Shown piece after piece: positions 12,082 to 20,050 of a stretch of 64,000 bases of DNA. Origin of the DNA: Irineochytrium annulatum (taxonomy: Eukaryota; Chytridiomycota; Chytridiomycetes; Chytridiales; Chytridiaceae). Under the pieces are notes generated by a model that had not been told where the DNA came from, ran no database searches, and was given only the letters and a program-made list of their open reading frames with translations. Within the stretch, counting starts at the first letter, position 1, and each line of letters begins with the position of its first letter. The stretch covers positions 1 to 64,000 of the forward strand of contig JADGJL010000004.1 in assembly GCA_027600665.1 (NCBI GenBank), in the 5' to 3' direction. The position numbers and the translations under genes are program-made.

Positions 12082-12109
12082 AATTTATCCCCAAACCCCC
12101 GCAGGTCAA
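12082..12109 (-). promoter_or_regulatory. Candidate dnaA promoter overlapping a DnaA box
   Basis: On the minus strand TTGACC (12104-12109) and TAAATT (12082-12087) are spaced by 16 bases, about 80 bases before the dnaA start. The -10 side overlaps a weak DnaA box TTATCCCCA (12085-12093), which would fit repression by DnaA. The promoter is predicted only from these boxes. Confidence 0.5.
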
Positions 12110-12441
12110 AAACAAAAAAAGTATGAACAACGGAAAATTGTTCACAACTTTATCCACAGGCTGTTGATAATATTATGGGTCAGATCACATATTCACATCC
12201 AAAAGTAATACAATCATAGCAAAAGAAACCCCGCATTTCAACGTATCGCGTGATTTTATCCACAAATTCAATAACTTGTGTATAATTTTTAGTCACAACA
12301 CAATATATTGTTTATAAACTGTTTAATTTTCGACAGAAAGACCCAAAAACCAAAAATGTTTTATACACAGGTTATCCGTCAAATGATGCCAAATTGTGTG
12401 TAAAAGTATTCTTCGTTTGTGAATAACCTGTCTGTGGATAA
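12085..12441. other. oriC: DnaA-box cluster behind dnaA (second part of bipartite oriC)
   Basis: Exact boxes are TTATCCACA at 12150-12158 and 12256-12264 and TGTGGATAA at 12433-12441. TTATACACA at 12361-12369 fits the relaxed TTATNCACA form. One-mismatch or weaker boxes are at 12085-12093, 12162-12170 (TGTTGATAA), 12277-12285 (TGTGTATAA) and 12418-12426 (TGTGAATAA). Boxes occur in both orientations in A/T-rich DNA. In Firmicutes such a cluster upstream of dnaA is the non-unwinding half of the origin. Confidence 0.85.
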
Positions 12442-12454
12442 CCGTGAGGTGAAC

Positions 12455-12589
12455 ATGGAGCATGATCGAGATCGGAAAAAGAGTTACCCCTCCACCTCGC
12501 TTTTTTCATGGCAATGGAACGATGGTGAAAGCTACGAGTTCAATGTCAGGGTAGAGACGAAGAGAGGGGAAACTCATGGATTTAATTGA
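12455..12589 (+). CDS. Possible 44-residue small protein beside oriC
   Basis: An ATG at 12455 follows GAGGTGA very closely and opens 44 codons ending in TGA. The product begins MEHDRDRKKSYP and is hydrophilic, with no signal peptide and no family I recognise. It starts 14 bases past the last DnaA box. Against it: short length, tight ribosome-site spacing and no visible promoter. The rest of the gap to 12787 holds no further gene or repeat that I can support. Confidence 0.22.
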   Translation: MEHDRDRKKSYPSTSLFSWQWNDGESYEFNVRVETKRGETHGFN

Positions 12590-12787
12590 ACAGGATCAGG
12601 GGTGTATTTTCTAAACAGATGGTAATTCTGTGATCGGCGATGTAGAAGAATAATGGACTAAAAGGACTTCTTTTTGGGATCTGGAATGTGAATTATCCGC
12701 AATAAAGAGGTAAGCGGGTGCTTAAACATAGAGGTAGAATGCTATGAATGTATCATATGATTCGGAAGGATAAATTATACGTGTATA

Positions 12788-12842
12788 ACAAAAGAGGTTG
12801 TCCTCCAAAACCAATAACCGGTTTTGGAGGGCAACCTCTTTT
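12788..12842 (-). terminator. Terminator of the gnt operon
   Basis: A long inverted repeat, AAAGAGGTTG plus CCTCCAAAACC, pairs with its complement across a 7-base loop (one internal mismatch). On the minus strand it ends in a short U-rich stretch. It lies 27 bases after the gntK stop and also shields oriC from gnt transcription. Confidence 0.85.
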
Positions 12843-12868
12843 GAAGAGACAATGTATGGATTGATGAT

Positions 12869-14416
12869 TTAGAGACGGGTAATGGACATCTTACGCTGGA
12901 ATTCAGCGATATCTGCGTATTCCTCTTCCAGTTTGCGAGAGATCCGAATAAAGATGGGCAGCAGCTCTTGGTAGATGGCAGCATTCTCTTTGACAGGGGT
13001 GTGTCGATGTGTTGTACCCACCATGGAAGAGACGGCATGAAGCGATTTGATCCGCCCTGTAGCGTACAAACCAAGCACGACAGCACCCAGACAGGAACTT
13101 TCGAAACTCTCGGGCACAACGACTTCCTGATTGAAGATATCAGACATCATCTGACGCCAGAGAGGTGAGCGTGCAAACCCACCGGTGGCTTGAATGGAGG
13201 TAGGCTGCCCAATCTGTTCTTCCATGGCGAGCAGTACTGTGTATAGGTTGAAAATAACCCCTTCCAGGACAGCACGGATCATATGCTCTTTCTGATGATG
13301 GAGTGTTAAGCCAAAAAAGGAACCACGGGCATCCGGATTCCACAATGGTGCACGTTCGCCCGAGAGGTAGGGGTGAAACAGAAGTCCTTCCGATCCTGGC
13401 CGGACACGTTCGGCAATTTTGGTCAGCACATCATAGGAATTGATGCCAAGTCGCTTCGCTGTCTCCACTTCAGACGCGGCGAATTCATCCCGCACCCAGC
13501 GAAACAGCATGCCACCGTTATTCACAGGTCCACCAATAACCCAAAGATTCTCTGTAAGGGCGTAACAGAACGTTCGACCTTTTGGGTCGGTAACTGGACG
13601 GTCCACGACGGTACGAATGGCACCGCTGGTTCCGATAGTTGCTGCGACAACACCAGGTTCAATGGCGTTAACGCCGAGATTGGATAAAACCCCGTCACTT
13701 GCGCCAATTACGAAGGGCGTGGAGGGGGAGAGAGCCATTTTTTCAGCCGATTCTTGATTCATTCCTTCTAATATATGTGTTGTGGGTACCAGCTTTGAAA
13801 GATGGTCCGGTGTAATGCCTGCTACCTCAAGGGCCTCTGCATCCCAGTCCAGTTGTTCCAGATTGAGCAAACCTGTGCAGGAAGCAATGGAATGGTCGAC
13901 GACATATTGTCCGAATAGACGGAAGAACAGATATTCTTTAATCGAAATAAATTTCGCTGTACGCTCAAAAATTTCAGGCTCATCGTGGCGCAGCCACATT
14001 AGTTTGGTTAGAGGTGACATCGGATGAATAGGTGTACCTGTGCGCAGATAGATGCGATGTCCCAATCCATTCTCTTGCAGCTGGGCAGACCATGCGGCAC
14101 TTCGATTATCCGCCCAGGTGATGCAACGGGTTAAGGGTGTGTTATCCTGTCCCATAGCAATGACACTATGCATAGCTGAGCTGCAGGATACAAACAGAAT
14201 CTGCTCGGCAGCTACACCGCTCTGATCCATGACTCCACGGACAGAGCGAAGGGCCGCTTGTACAATCTCTTCAGGGTCCTGTTCGGCAACATCAGGTGCA
14301 GGGGTATACAAAGGGTATTCCTGCGTTGACGTGCTGATAACGGAGCCTTGCTCGGTAAATAACACGGATTTGGTACTGGTTGTACCAATATCGATCCCAA
14401 TCATATAGTTGTTCAT
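12869..14416 (-). CDS. gntK: Gluconokinase (FGGY family)
   Basis: A 515-residue FGGY carbohydrate kinase that phosphorylates gluconate to 6-phosphogluconate. The N-terminus has the phosphate-1 motif IGIDIGTTSTKSVLF; an internal IGASDGVLSNLG and a C-terminal ATGGFARSPLWRQMMSDI correspond to the FGGY signatures. Length matches Bacillus GntK (about 513). It follows gntP by 65 bases. Gluconate specificity comes from the neighbouring GntR-type regulator and GntP permease. gntZ (6-phosphogluconate dehydrogenase), the fourth gene in B. subtilis, is absent here. Confidence 0.92.
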   Translation of the reverse strand: MNNYMIGIDIGTTSTKSVLFTEQGSVISTSTQEYPLYTPAPDVAEQDPEEIVQAALRSVRGVMDQSGVAAEQILFVSCSSAMHSVIAMGQDNTPLTRCITWADNRSAAWSAQLQENGLGHRIYLRTGTPIHPMSPLTKLMWLRHDEPEIFERTAKFISIKEYLFFRLFGQYVVDHSIASCTGLLNLEQLDWDAEALEVAGITPDHLSKLVPTTHILEGMNQESAEKMALSPSTPFVIGASDGVLSNLGVNAIEPGVVAATIGTSGAIRTVVDRPVTDPKGRTFCYALTENLWVIGGPVNNGGMLFRWVRDEFAASEVETAKRLGINSYDVLTKIAERVRPGSEGLLFHPYLSGERAPLWNPDARGSFFGLTLHHQKEHMIRAVLEGVIFNLYTVLLAMEEQIGQPTSIQATGGFARSPLWRQMMSDIFNQEVVVPESFESSCLGAVVLGLYATGRIKSLHAVSSMVGTTHRHTPVKENAAIYQELLPIFIRISRKLEEEYADIAEFQRKMSITRL

Positions 14417-14482
14417 GTATTTAATCCTTCTTTCTCCAGAAAGCGATGAGATTTTAATTTCTTTCTACTATAGAGACCCCAT

Positions 14483-15844
14483 TTATACCACTGTACTCAG
14501 AAGCAAAATAAAGATCAGTCCAACCACGGATAATAGTGTTTCCATAACGGTCCACGTTTTCAATGTCTGGGAAACGCTCATATTAAAGAATTCTTTGATC
14601 ATCCAGAATCCCGCATCATTCACATGAGACAAGATGAGTGACCCTGCACCTGTAGCGAGTACAACCAGCTCAATATTGACACCTGGTGTGAGTGCAAGCA
14701 CTGGCGCGACAATGCCGGCCGCAGTTGTCATAGCTACGGTTGCTGAACCGGTAGCTACACGAATGAGCGCAGCGACAAGCCAGGCAAACAGGATGATGTT
14801 GATGTTGGCATGGGTAGCGACATCAGCAATGGCGTTACCTACACCACTATTGATCAATACCTGTTTGAAGGCACCGCCTCCACCAATAATGAGAATGATG
14901 GTCGCCGTAGGTGCCAGACATTCACTGGTGAAGCGAGAGATATCATGTTTGGTGAATCCACGTGCAAAGCCAAGTGAAAAGAGGGCAAACACAACTGAAA
15001 TGAGCAGAGCAATGATCTCATGACCGATAAATTCACTGAAAACAGTGAAGCCGCTCGTGGCATTTGGGTCAATGATGCTTGCTATGGAACCAATCAGCAT
15101 CAAAATAACCGGCAGCAATATGGTAAACAGGGTAATACCAAACCCAGGCATGTTGCTGTTTGTTTTGTTTGCGAATTGTTCAGCCAGTTCAGCTGGCGGT
15201 TCGGTGTGTATTCTTTTGCCTATAAATTTACCAAACAAAGGACCTGCAATAATTGCTGTAGGAATACCAACAATCAGGGAGTACAAAATGGTTTTACCCA
15301 GATCCGCGCTGTAGGCTTCAATCGCTATCATTGGCGCTGGGTGGGGTGGAACCAAGCCGTGTACAGTCGACAGACCGGCCAAAATGGGAATACCGATCTG
15401 AAGTAGAGACATATTGGTTTTACGTGCAACGGTGAAGATGATCGGAATCATCAAAATTACGCCGACTTCGAAGAAAACAGGAATACCAACGATAAATCCA
15501 ACGATCATCATGGCCCAGTGCACACGTTTCACACCGAACCGATCGACCAATGTCGTTGCAATGCGCTCGGCACCGCCAGATTCGGCCATCATCTTGCCAA
15601 GCATCGTACCAAGAGCAATAACAATTGCAATGGTTCCAAGTGTGCCGCCAAGTCCCCCGGTAATGGAAGAGATCACATCGGCAGGTTTCATACCTGTAAG
15701 CAAACCGAGCATTAATGCGGACAACAGCAGCGTGATGAAGGGATTCCATTTATACTTGGAAATCAAGACGATTAGAAAAACGATCGCAATTAACGTCCAA
15801 ACCAATAATGTTGCGTTGTGGGAAAGTCCAAAAAGAGTGCTCAT
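14483..15844 (-). CDS. gntP: Gluconate permease (GntP family)
   Basis: A 453-residue, very hydrophobic protein of the GntP/gluconate:proton symporter family, with about 12-14 membrane segments. Recognisable stretches are VHGLVPPHPAPMIAIEAY near residue 165 and the C-terminal HVNDAGFWMIKEFFNMS, both typical of GntP transporters. The ATG start follows AAGGAG by 11 bases. It is the first gene after the operator-promoter at 15988-16016, so gntP and gntK form a two-gene unit separate from gntR. Gene order here is R-P-K, not R-K-P-Z as in B. subtilis. Confidence 0.93.
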   Translation of the reverse strand: MSTLFGLSHNATLLVWTLIAIVFLIVLISKYKWNPFITLLLSALMLGLLTGMKPADVISSITGGLGGTLGTIAIVIALGTMLGKMMAESGGAERIATTLVDRFGVKRVHWAMMIVGFIVGIPVFFEVGVILMIPIIFTVARKTNMSLLQIGIPILAGLSTVHGLVPPHPAPMIAIEAYSADLGKTILYSLIVGIPTAIIAGPLFGKFIGKRIHTEPPAELAEQFANKTNSNMPGFGITLFTILLPVILMLIGSIASIIDPNATSGFTVFSEFIGHEIIALLISVVFALFSLGFARGFTKHDISRFTSECLAPTATIILIIGGGGAFKQVLINSGVGNAIADVATHANINIILFAWLVAALIRVATGSATVAMTTAAGIVAPVLALTPGVNIELVVLATGAGSLILSHVNDAGFWMIKEFFNMSVSQTLKTWTVMETLLSVVGLIFILLLSTVV

Positions 15845-15871
15845 GATGTTATGTGCTCCTTTATTTCTGAT

Positions 15872-15885
15872 ATAGAACGCTTACA
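15872..15885 (-). promoter_or_regulatory. Candidate cre (CcpA) site in gntP leader
   Basis: The minus-strand sequence TGTAAGCGTTCTAT matches the cre consensus TGNAANCGNTNNCA at 12 of 14 positions, failing only in the final CA. It lies between the gntPK promoter and gntP. Catabolite repression of gnt genes by CcpA is established in B. subtilis; its action here is inferred. Confidence 0.45.
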
Positions 15886-15987
15886 AGTGAAATTTACGTC
15901 AACAATCTTTTTTATGCGAGTACTTGAAAAAAGGTATTGGCGAGAAATCTAGTTTTATCATGCCCAAACTGAAACAAAATCGCATTT

Positions 15988-16016
15988 TGTATACTTGTCG
16001 ACAAGTTAAGCCGCAA
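15988..16016 (-). promoter_or_regulatory. gntPK promoter with GntR operator in its spacer
   Basis: On the minus strand TTGCGG (16011-16016) and TATACA (15988-15993) are 17 bases apart. The spacer is filled by a perfect 14-bp palindrome ACTTGTCGACAAGT (15993-16006), close to the B. subtilis GntR operator core CTTGTATACAAG. Binding there would block RNA polymerase, so release by gluconate is expected. Confidence 0.75.
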
Positions 16017-16055
16017 TCACTCACAGCGGATATGATTGCAAACGCCCTGCTCCTT

Positions 16056-16730
16056 TTAGGAATCAAAGCTTTCGTGCAGGGTTTTACCGGAATCCTGAAA
16101 ATACGTGCGGACTCCAGCCTGAATGAGCATTTTGTCGCCGGATTCAAGTGCTTCAACGAGCAACCGGTGTTTCTCAATTACAGCGCTTACTTTCTGCTCG
16201 CCTTGAACGAATACTCTGCGCGTCGTGAGCAGCATAACGGTCATCACAACATATCGAATACTCTTCCATAGATGTGAAATACGGGAATGCTGGGCGGCTT
16301 CAATAATCGTTTCGTGGAAAACGAGGTCCTGATAGGCGAATTCGACAGCGTCCTGATGTCGTCCGGCGAGTTGCATTTTGTCGATTACGTTACGCAACTG
16401 GGTGATTAATGACGCTGGAACATCACCTGCGAGTCGCTGCTGCACAAAACTTTCAATCAGGAAACGGACATCATACAATTCTTCGACATCCTTGATTCGT
16501 AGTCCAATAACAACGACACCCATCCGTTCAAGCCGAATAAGGCCTTCATTGGACAATGTTCGTAACGCTTCGCGGACAGGTGAACGACTGCTGTCAAAAT
16601 CAGCCGCAATTCGATTTTCCGACAAAATCTCTCCAGGTCGAAGGGTACCGCTGATAATCCGCAGCCTTAATTCGCAGGCTATGGCTTCACCACGGGAAGC
16701 CCCTTGAAGCCAGGAAGAAGGAAATAGCAT
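16056..16730 (-). CDS. gntR: GntR-type repressor of the gluconate operon
   Basis: A 224-residue FadR-subfamily GntR regulator: N-terminal winged helix (ILSENRIAADF, then RSPVREALRTLSNEGLIRLE) and C-terminal FCD effector domain with the helix EFAYQDLVFHETII carrying likely metal ligands. It resembles B. subtilis GntR along its length. The start is chosen at ATG 16730 (MLFPSSWLQGAS) because AGGAG lies 10 bases before it and because this matches the family N-terminus. The in-frame ATG at 16802 has no ribosome site. It is probably autoregulated through the operator at 16897-16913 and controls gntPK. Confidence 0.92.
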   Translation of the reverse strand: MLFPSSWLQGASRGEAIACELRLRIISGTLRPGEILSENRIAADFDSSRSPVREALRTLSNEGLIRLERMGVVVIGLRIKDVEELYDVRFLIESFVQQRLAGDVPASLITQLRNVIDKMQLAGRHQDAVEFAYQDLVFHETIIEAAQHSRISHLWKSIRYVVMTVMLLTTRRVFVQGEQKVSAVIEKHRLLVEALESGDKMLIQAGVRTYFQDSGKTLHESFDS

Positions 16731-16896
16731 ATGGCTAACGCTCCTATTAATAATAATCAGTTCATTACTGATCATAACATAACTATTTTGCGGACTGGAC
16801 ATTTCAGTTCAATCCATAGTTTGCAAGCTGCAAGCTAACGGCTAATGTTTTTTTCAAAGGACTACAAAAGGCAGGTAAGTAACGAGCTCCATCCAT

Positions 16897-16913
16897 ATAC
16901 TTGTATACAAGAT
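16897..16913 (-). promoter_or_regulatory. GntR operator upstream of gntR
   Basis: The sequence ATACTTGTATACAAGAT holds the 12-bp palindrome CTTGTATACAAG (16900-16911), almost the same as the known B. subtilis gnt operator. Read on the minus strand, it ends directly in TATATG, a likely -10 box, as at the gntPK operator. The matching -35 is poor. Confidence 0.8.
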
Positions 16914-17010
16914 GTGATTTTTATCCTACACCTTTCTCAAAAGCTTGTAAACCATAATTGAAGCGGATACAACATGATTGGAATTCGGCAATATCAATAA
17001 CCTATAATCA

Positions 17011-17125
17011 TTATCCACATGTGAATAACTTCAAACAGAATGGAATAAAGAAGATAGTGGGCATTGGAGGGTGTGGATAACTATAAATGATGAAATATGG
17101 TGTTCTGATCAGGGTCTGGGGATAA
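17011..17125. other. oriC: DnaA-box cluster upstream of rpmH
   Basis: TTATCCACA (17011-17019) directly abuts TGTGAATAA (17020-17028), making an inverted pair. Another exact box TGTGGATAA is at 17072-17080 and a weak one TGGGGATAA at 17117-17125. In B. subtilis the rpmH-dnaA gap is one continuous DnaA-box region; here this cluster is about 4.6 kb from the boxes next to dnaA, with gnt genes in between. Confidence 0.75.
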
Positions 17126-17240
17126 CTTTCAGGACTCTCTTCTAGGCTTGGTAATGAGATTCAAATGAAGGGACTGTGGTCATTACTTTGGGTCAGCTGG
17201 AGAGGATATATAAAAGAGGGAGAAGCTGTGCGTCTTGCAG

Positions 17241-17270
17241 TTGACTTTTGCAGGTGGACATGGTTAAATA
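17241..17270 (+). promoter_or_regulatory. Candidate rpmH promoter
   Basis: TTGACT (17241-17246) is followed after 17-18 bases by TTAAAT/TAAATA (17264-17270). It is about 75 bases before the rpmH start. Confidence 0.55.
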
Positions 17271-17342
17271 TATAAAGGTGTTTTCTGTGAAGATGAAAGT
17301 GATTCATCACATAAGTATTTCCTTGTGAGGAGGTGCAATACA

Positions 17343-17477
17343 TTGAGACCTACATTCAAACCGAACGTTAGCAAACGTAAAAAAGTTCATGGTTTCCGGA
17401 AAAGAATGAGCACGAGCAACGGCCGTAAAATTTTGGCCGCACGTCGCCTTAAAGGCCGTAAAAACCTGAGTGCTTAA
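17343..17477 (+). CDS. rpmH: Ribosomal protein bL34
   Basis: A 44-residue, very basic protein of the large ribosomal subunit, beginning [20 protein letters not shown] and ending GRKNLSA. It matches the full bL34 family. The start codon is TTG, placed 9-10 bases after a strong GAGGAGG site, which explains why a search for ATG starts alone would miss it. It is followed at once by a terminator, so rnpA is transcribed separately. Confidence 0.96.
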   Translation: MRPTFKPNVSKRKKVHGFRKRMSTSNGRKILAARRLKGRKNLSA

Positions 17478-17484
17478 TGCATTG

Positions 17485-17510
17485 AAGACCACCGAGGTGG
17501 TCTTTTTTTT
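17485..17510 (+). terminator. Terminator of rpmH
   Basis: An AAGACCAC/GTGGTCTT stem with a tight loop is followed by eight T residues, 7 bases after the rpmH stop. Confidence 0.85.
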
Positions 17511-17654
17511 CTTAATGAGCTCAATTCAGACTGGATGCTGGTACAGATCAGGTCTGAAAGGTCTGCGAAAAAGTATTGAACACACACGATGTATGTGGAG
17601 TGAGTTTTCCATTTTACGAAAACTTACCTTTATATAAGGATGAATGTTGTTTCG

Positions 17655-17734
17655 TTTCATTTGGCCGAGTAACAATTATCCCGGATGAATGATTATGCGG
17701 TTCAATTAGCCGATCAACCATTCGTCCAAATGAA
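17655..17734 (+). other. Inverted repeats between rpmH and rnpA
   Basis: TTCATTTGG (17656-17664) pairs perfectly with CCAAATGAA (17726-17734) across 61 bases. Inside, GGATGAATG (17683-17691) can pair with CATTCGTCC (17719-17727) with one wobble; the two pairings overlap and would compete. No gene is visible in 17511-17836. It could be a small RNA or leader structure, or chance. Confidence 0.3.
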
Positions 17735-17750
17735 GTTGTCGCCAAGACGG

Positions 17751-17778
17751 TTTACCGTCATTCAAGAAAGCCTATACT
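17751..17778 (+). promoter_or_regulatory. Candidate rnpA promoter
   Basis: TTTACC (17751-17756), a 16-base spacer and TATACT (17773-17778) lie about 60 bases before the rnpA start. Confidence 0.45.
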
Positions 17779-17836
17779 AAATCAGTAATGAGGCCTCCGT
17801 CAATAAGAATGATGGAGAACAGCAAGGAGAAGTGCC

Positions 17837-18187
17837 GTGTATAAAAGACTGCGTCTACGAAACCGGGCGGACTTTAGCCGCGTATACCGGTATGGAAAAT
17901 CGTTTGCCAATCATCAATTCGTGGTGTATGGCTGCCGCCGTAAAGATACGGAACAATTCCGGGTCGGTGTATCCTGCAGCAAGAAAATCGGAAACGCTGT
18001 CGTACGCAACCGGATGAGACGCATGATTAAGGAAATTGTTCGTCATCATGAACATGAGATCGTTACGCAGATGGATCTGATTTTTATCGTCAGAAAAGGT
18101 GCGCTGGACATGCCCTATAAGGAAATGGAAAAAAGCCTGCTCCATGCGATGCGCAAGGGCTCACTTTTGAAGTCAAGTAAGCGGTAA
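17837..18187 (+). CDS. rnpA: Ribonuclease P protein component
   Basis: A 116-residue basic protein that assists the RNase P RNA in removing tRNA 5' leaders. The RNR signature RNRMRRMIKE is near residue 58, and the N-terminal KRLRLRNRADFSRVYRYGKS is typical. The start codon is GTG, preceded by AAGGAGAAG. It lies in the conserved rpmH-rnpA-yidC order; 74 bases separate it from yidC. Confidence 0.97.
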   Translation: MYKRLRLRNRADFSRVYRYGKSFANHQFVVYGCRRKDTEQFRVGVSCSKKIGNAVVRNRMRRMIKEIVRHHEHEIVTQMDLIFIVRKGALDMPYKEMEKSLLHAMRKGSLLKSSKR

Positions 18188-18261
18188 GCTTCGGTTTATT
18201 TGTCCTCCTAATTATGGTATGATTTACGGTGGAATGGAATGGTTAAGAGAGGGGTTATGAA

Positions 18262-19140
18262 GTGTCGCGATTGAAGACATCAAAGGGGAAGTGGATTCTC
18301 CTCATTGCAGTCATTGCAATGGTCACCGTACTCGCCGGATGTACTCCACAAGGAGCCGGGGTTACTACGGAAGATCTGAAGAACAGTGGCTCATTCTGGC
18401 AAAGTAATGTTGTATATTGGTTTTCACTAGCGCTCGATACATTCGCCAACTGGTTTAACGGTGAATATGGACTGGCTGTCCTCGTGATGGTGCTTATTGT
18501 TCGGACATTGATTTTACCATTAACAATGAAACAGGTCCGTAGCTCCAAAGCCATGCAGGCAATTCAGCCGCAACTGAAGGAGATTCAAGCGAAGTATAAA
18601 GATACACCTGAGAAAGTTCAGCAAGAAACAATGAAGTTGTTTCAAGAGAACAAAGTTAATCCGATGGCCGGTTGTCTGCCGCTTATCATTCAGATGCCGA
18701 TTTACATCGCACTTTATAACTCAATTTATGGCAACTCCAGTCTGAGAACCCATGATTTCTTGTGGCTCCAGCTCGGAGAACCCGATCACCTGTTTATTTT
18801 GCCAGTGCTGGCTGCGATCACTACATTCATTCAAACATGGATGATGATGCGTATGAACCCTGCACAGCAAGTGGGACCAATGCAGTTCATGCTGTGGGTT
18901 TACCCTATCTTGATCTTCGTGATGTCCTATCAGTTCCCGTCAGCACTTCCGCTGTACTGGTTCTACAGTAACATCTACACGATCGTGCAAAACTATTTCC
19001 TTTACCGGAATAATGATAAAATCGTGGCTGAGGTCAACGTGAAGCAGAATAGCTCTTCGAAAAATGGAGCTAAACGCAAAAACGGTGGCAAAGCGACCGT
19101 CTCTGGAAAAGGGTCGAAAGGGGCCAAAAAATCGAAATGA
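18262..19140 (+). CDS. yidC: Membrane protein insertase YidC/SpoIIIJ
   Basis: A 292-residue YidC/Oxa1 insertase that places proteins in the cytoplasmic membrane; in Bacillus the origin-proximal copy (SpoIIIJ) is also needed for sporulation. It has a lipoprotein signal with lipobox LAGC (Cys27), then five hydrophobic segments and a Lys-rich C-terminal tail that may contact ribosomes. The start codon is GTG at 18262, after GAGGGG. Its stop overlaps jag by 4 bases (ATGA), showing translational coupling. Confidence 0.96.
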   Translation: MSRLKTSKGKWILLIAVIAMVTVLAGCTPQGAGVTTEDLKNSGSFWQSNVVYWFSLALDTFANWFNGEYGLAVLVMVLIVRTLILPLTMKQVRSSKAMQAIQPQLKEIQAKYKDTPEKVQQETMKLFQENKVNPMAGCLPLIIQMPIYIALYNSIYGNSSLRTHDFLWLQLGEPDHLFILPVLAAITTFIQTWMMMRMNPAQQVGPMQFMLWVYPILIFVMSYQFPSALPLYWFYSNIYTIVQNYFLYRNNDKIVAEVNVKQNSSSKNGAKRKNGGKATVSGKGSKGAKKSK

Positions 19141-19838
19141 CCAAAGTCATTACGTCAGGAAAAACCGTTGAAGATGCTGTAAACCAAGGATTGACTGAGC
19201 TTGGCGTAAGTCGGGACAAGGTCGAGATACAAGTGTTAGAGCAGCCGTCAAAAGGATTCCTGGGTTTGTTCGGGGTGAGGGCGGCCAAAGTAGAAGTGAA
19301 ATTGTTGCCTGTACCAGAAGTTGTCCCACAGCCGATCAAACCAGCTGCATACCAATCTGAAGTAGATGCATTACTTGAGGATATCGCAGCTAAAAATCCC
19401 TATGAAGAAGCGGCTGCTTTCTTGAAAGAGGTCGCAGCAGGTATGGGACTGGATGTTGAAGTGCATATCAAAAAACAGCGGGATGGACATATCTTCAATA
19501 TTGCCGGAGAAGATCTGGGCATGATTATTGGCAGACGTGGACAGACGCTGGATGCGCTTCAGTATCTAACGAACATTGTAGCGAACCGATACTCGGAAAG
19601 CTTTGTTCGAATTGTGCTCGACGCGGAGAATTTCCGTCAACGTCGGCGGAAGACGCTGGAGGATCTGGCTGAACGGTTGGCTGGACAAGCCATCCGTACC
19701 GGCAAGGAAGTTGTACTGGAGCCAATGCCTCCGCTCGAACGAAAAGTCATTCATGCTAAACTGCAAAACCACCCGCAGATTAAGACATTAAGTAAGGGTG
19801 AGGAGCCTAATCGGCGTGTGGTTATTACGACGAAATAA
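19137..19838 (+). CDS. jag: RNA-binding protein Jag/KhpB
   Basis: A 233-residue protein with an N-terminal Jag-N domain (VITSGKTVEDAVNQGL), a KH domain centred on the GMIIGRRGQTLDALQ loop (about residues 128-142) and a C-terminal R3H domain (RRVVITTK end). KhpB binds RNA with KhpA and influences cell wall growth and division in Gram-positive bacteria. It overlaps the end of yidC by 4 bases and is followed by a terminator. Confidence 0.95.
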   Translation: MTKVITSGKTVEDAVNQGLTELGVSRDKVEIQVLEQPSKGFLGLFGVRAAKVEVKLLPVPEVVPQPIKPAAYQSEVDALLEDIAAKNPYEEAAAFLKEVAAGMGLDVEVHIKKQRDGHIFNIAGEDLGMIIGRRGQTLDALQYLTNIVANRYSESFVRIVLDAENFRQRRRKTLEDLAERLAGQAIRTGKEVVLEPMPPLERKVIHAKLQNHPQIKTLSKGEEPNRRVVITTK

Positions 19839-19853
19839 CACGAAATTGAAGAC

Positions 19854-19893
19854 GCAATGGCTTCCTGCCCGGTGCAGAAGCCATTGCTTTTTT
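19854..19893 (+). terminator. Terminator of yidC-jag
   Basis: An 11-bp perfect stem GCAATGGCTTC / GAAGCCATTGC with a 12-base loop is followed by TTTTTT, 15 bases after the jag stop. Confidence 0.9.
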
Positions 19894-20050
19894 CGTACAG
19901 AAGCAATTTGGTAAGGTGTGTAGAAACAAGTAAAGAGAGAACTTAATACGATAAGTGACATGTCATCTGTTATATCATTAATTGATTTGAAAATGGATAT
20001 GGCGTTCCCCGAGGGACGGCAATTTTAAAATAGAGCAAGGAGAGATAACC

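Noticed and set aside
16731..16802. N-terminal extension of GntR by 24 codons
   Set aside because: No ribosome site before ATG 16802, whereas AGGAG precedes ATG 16730, which also matches the family N-terminus.
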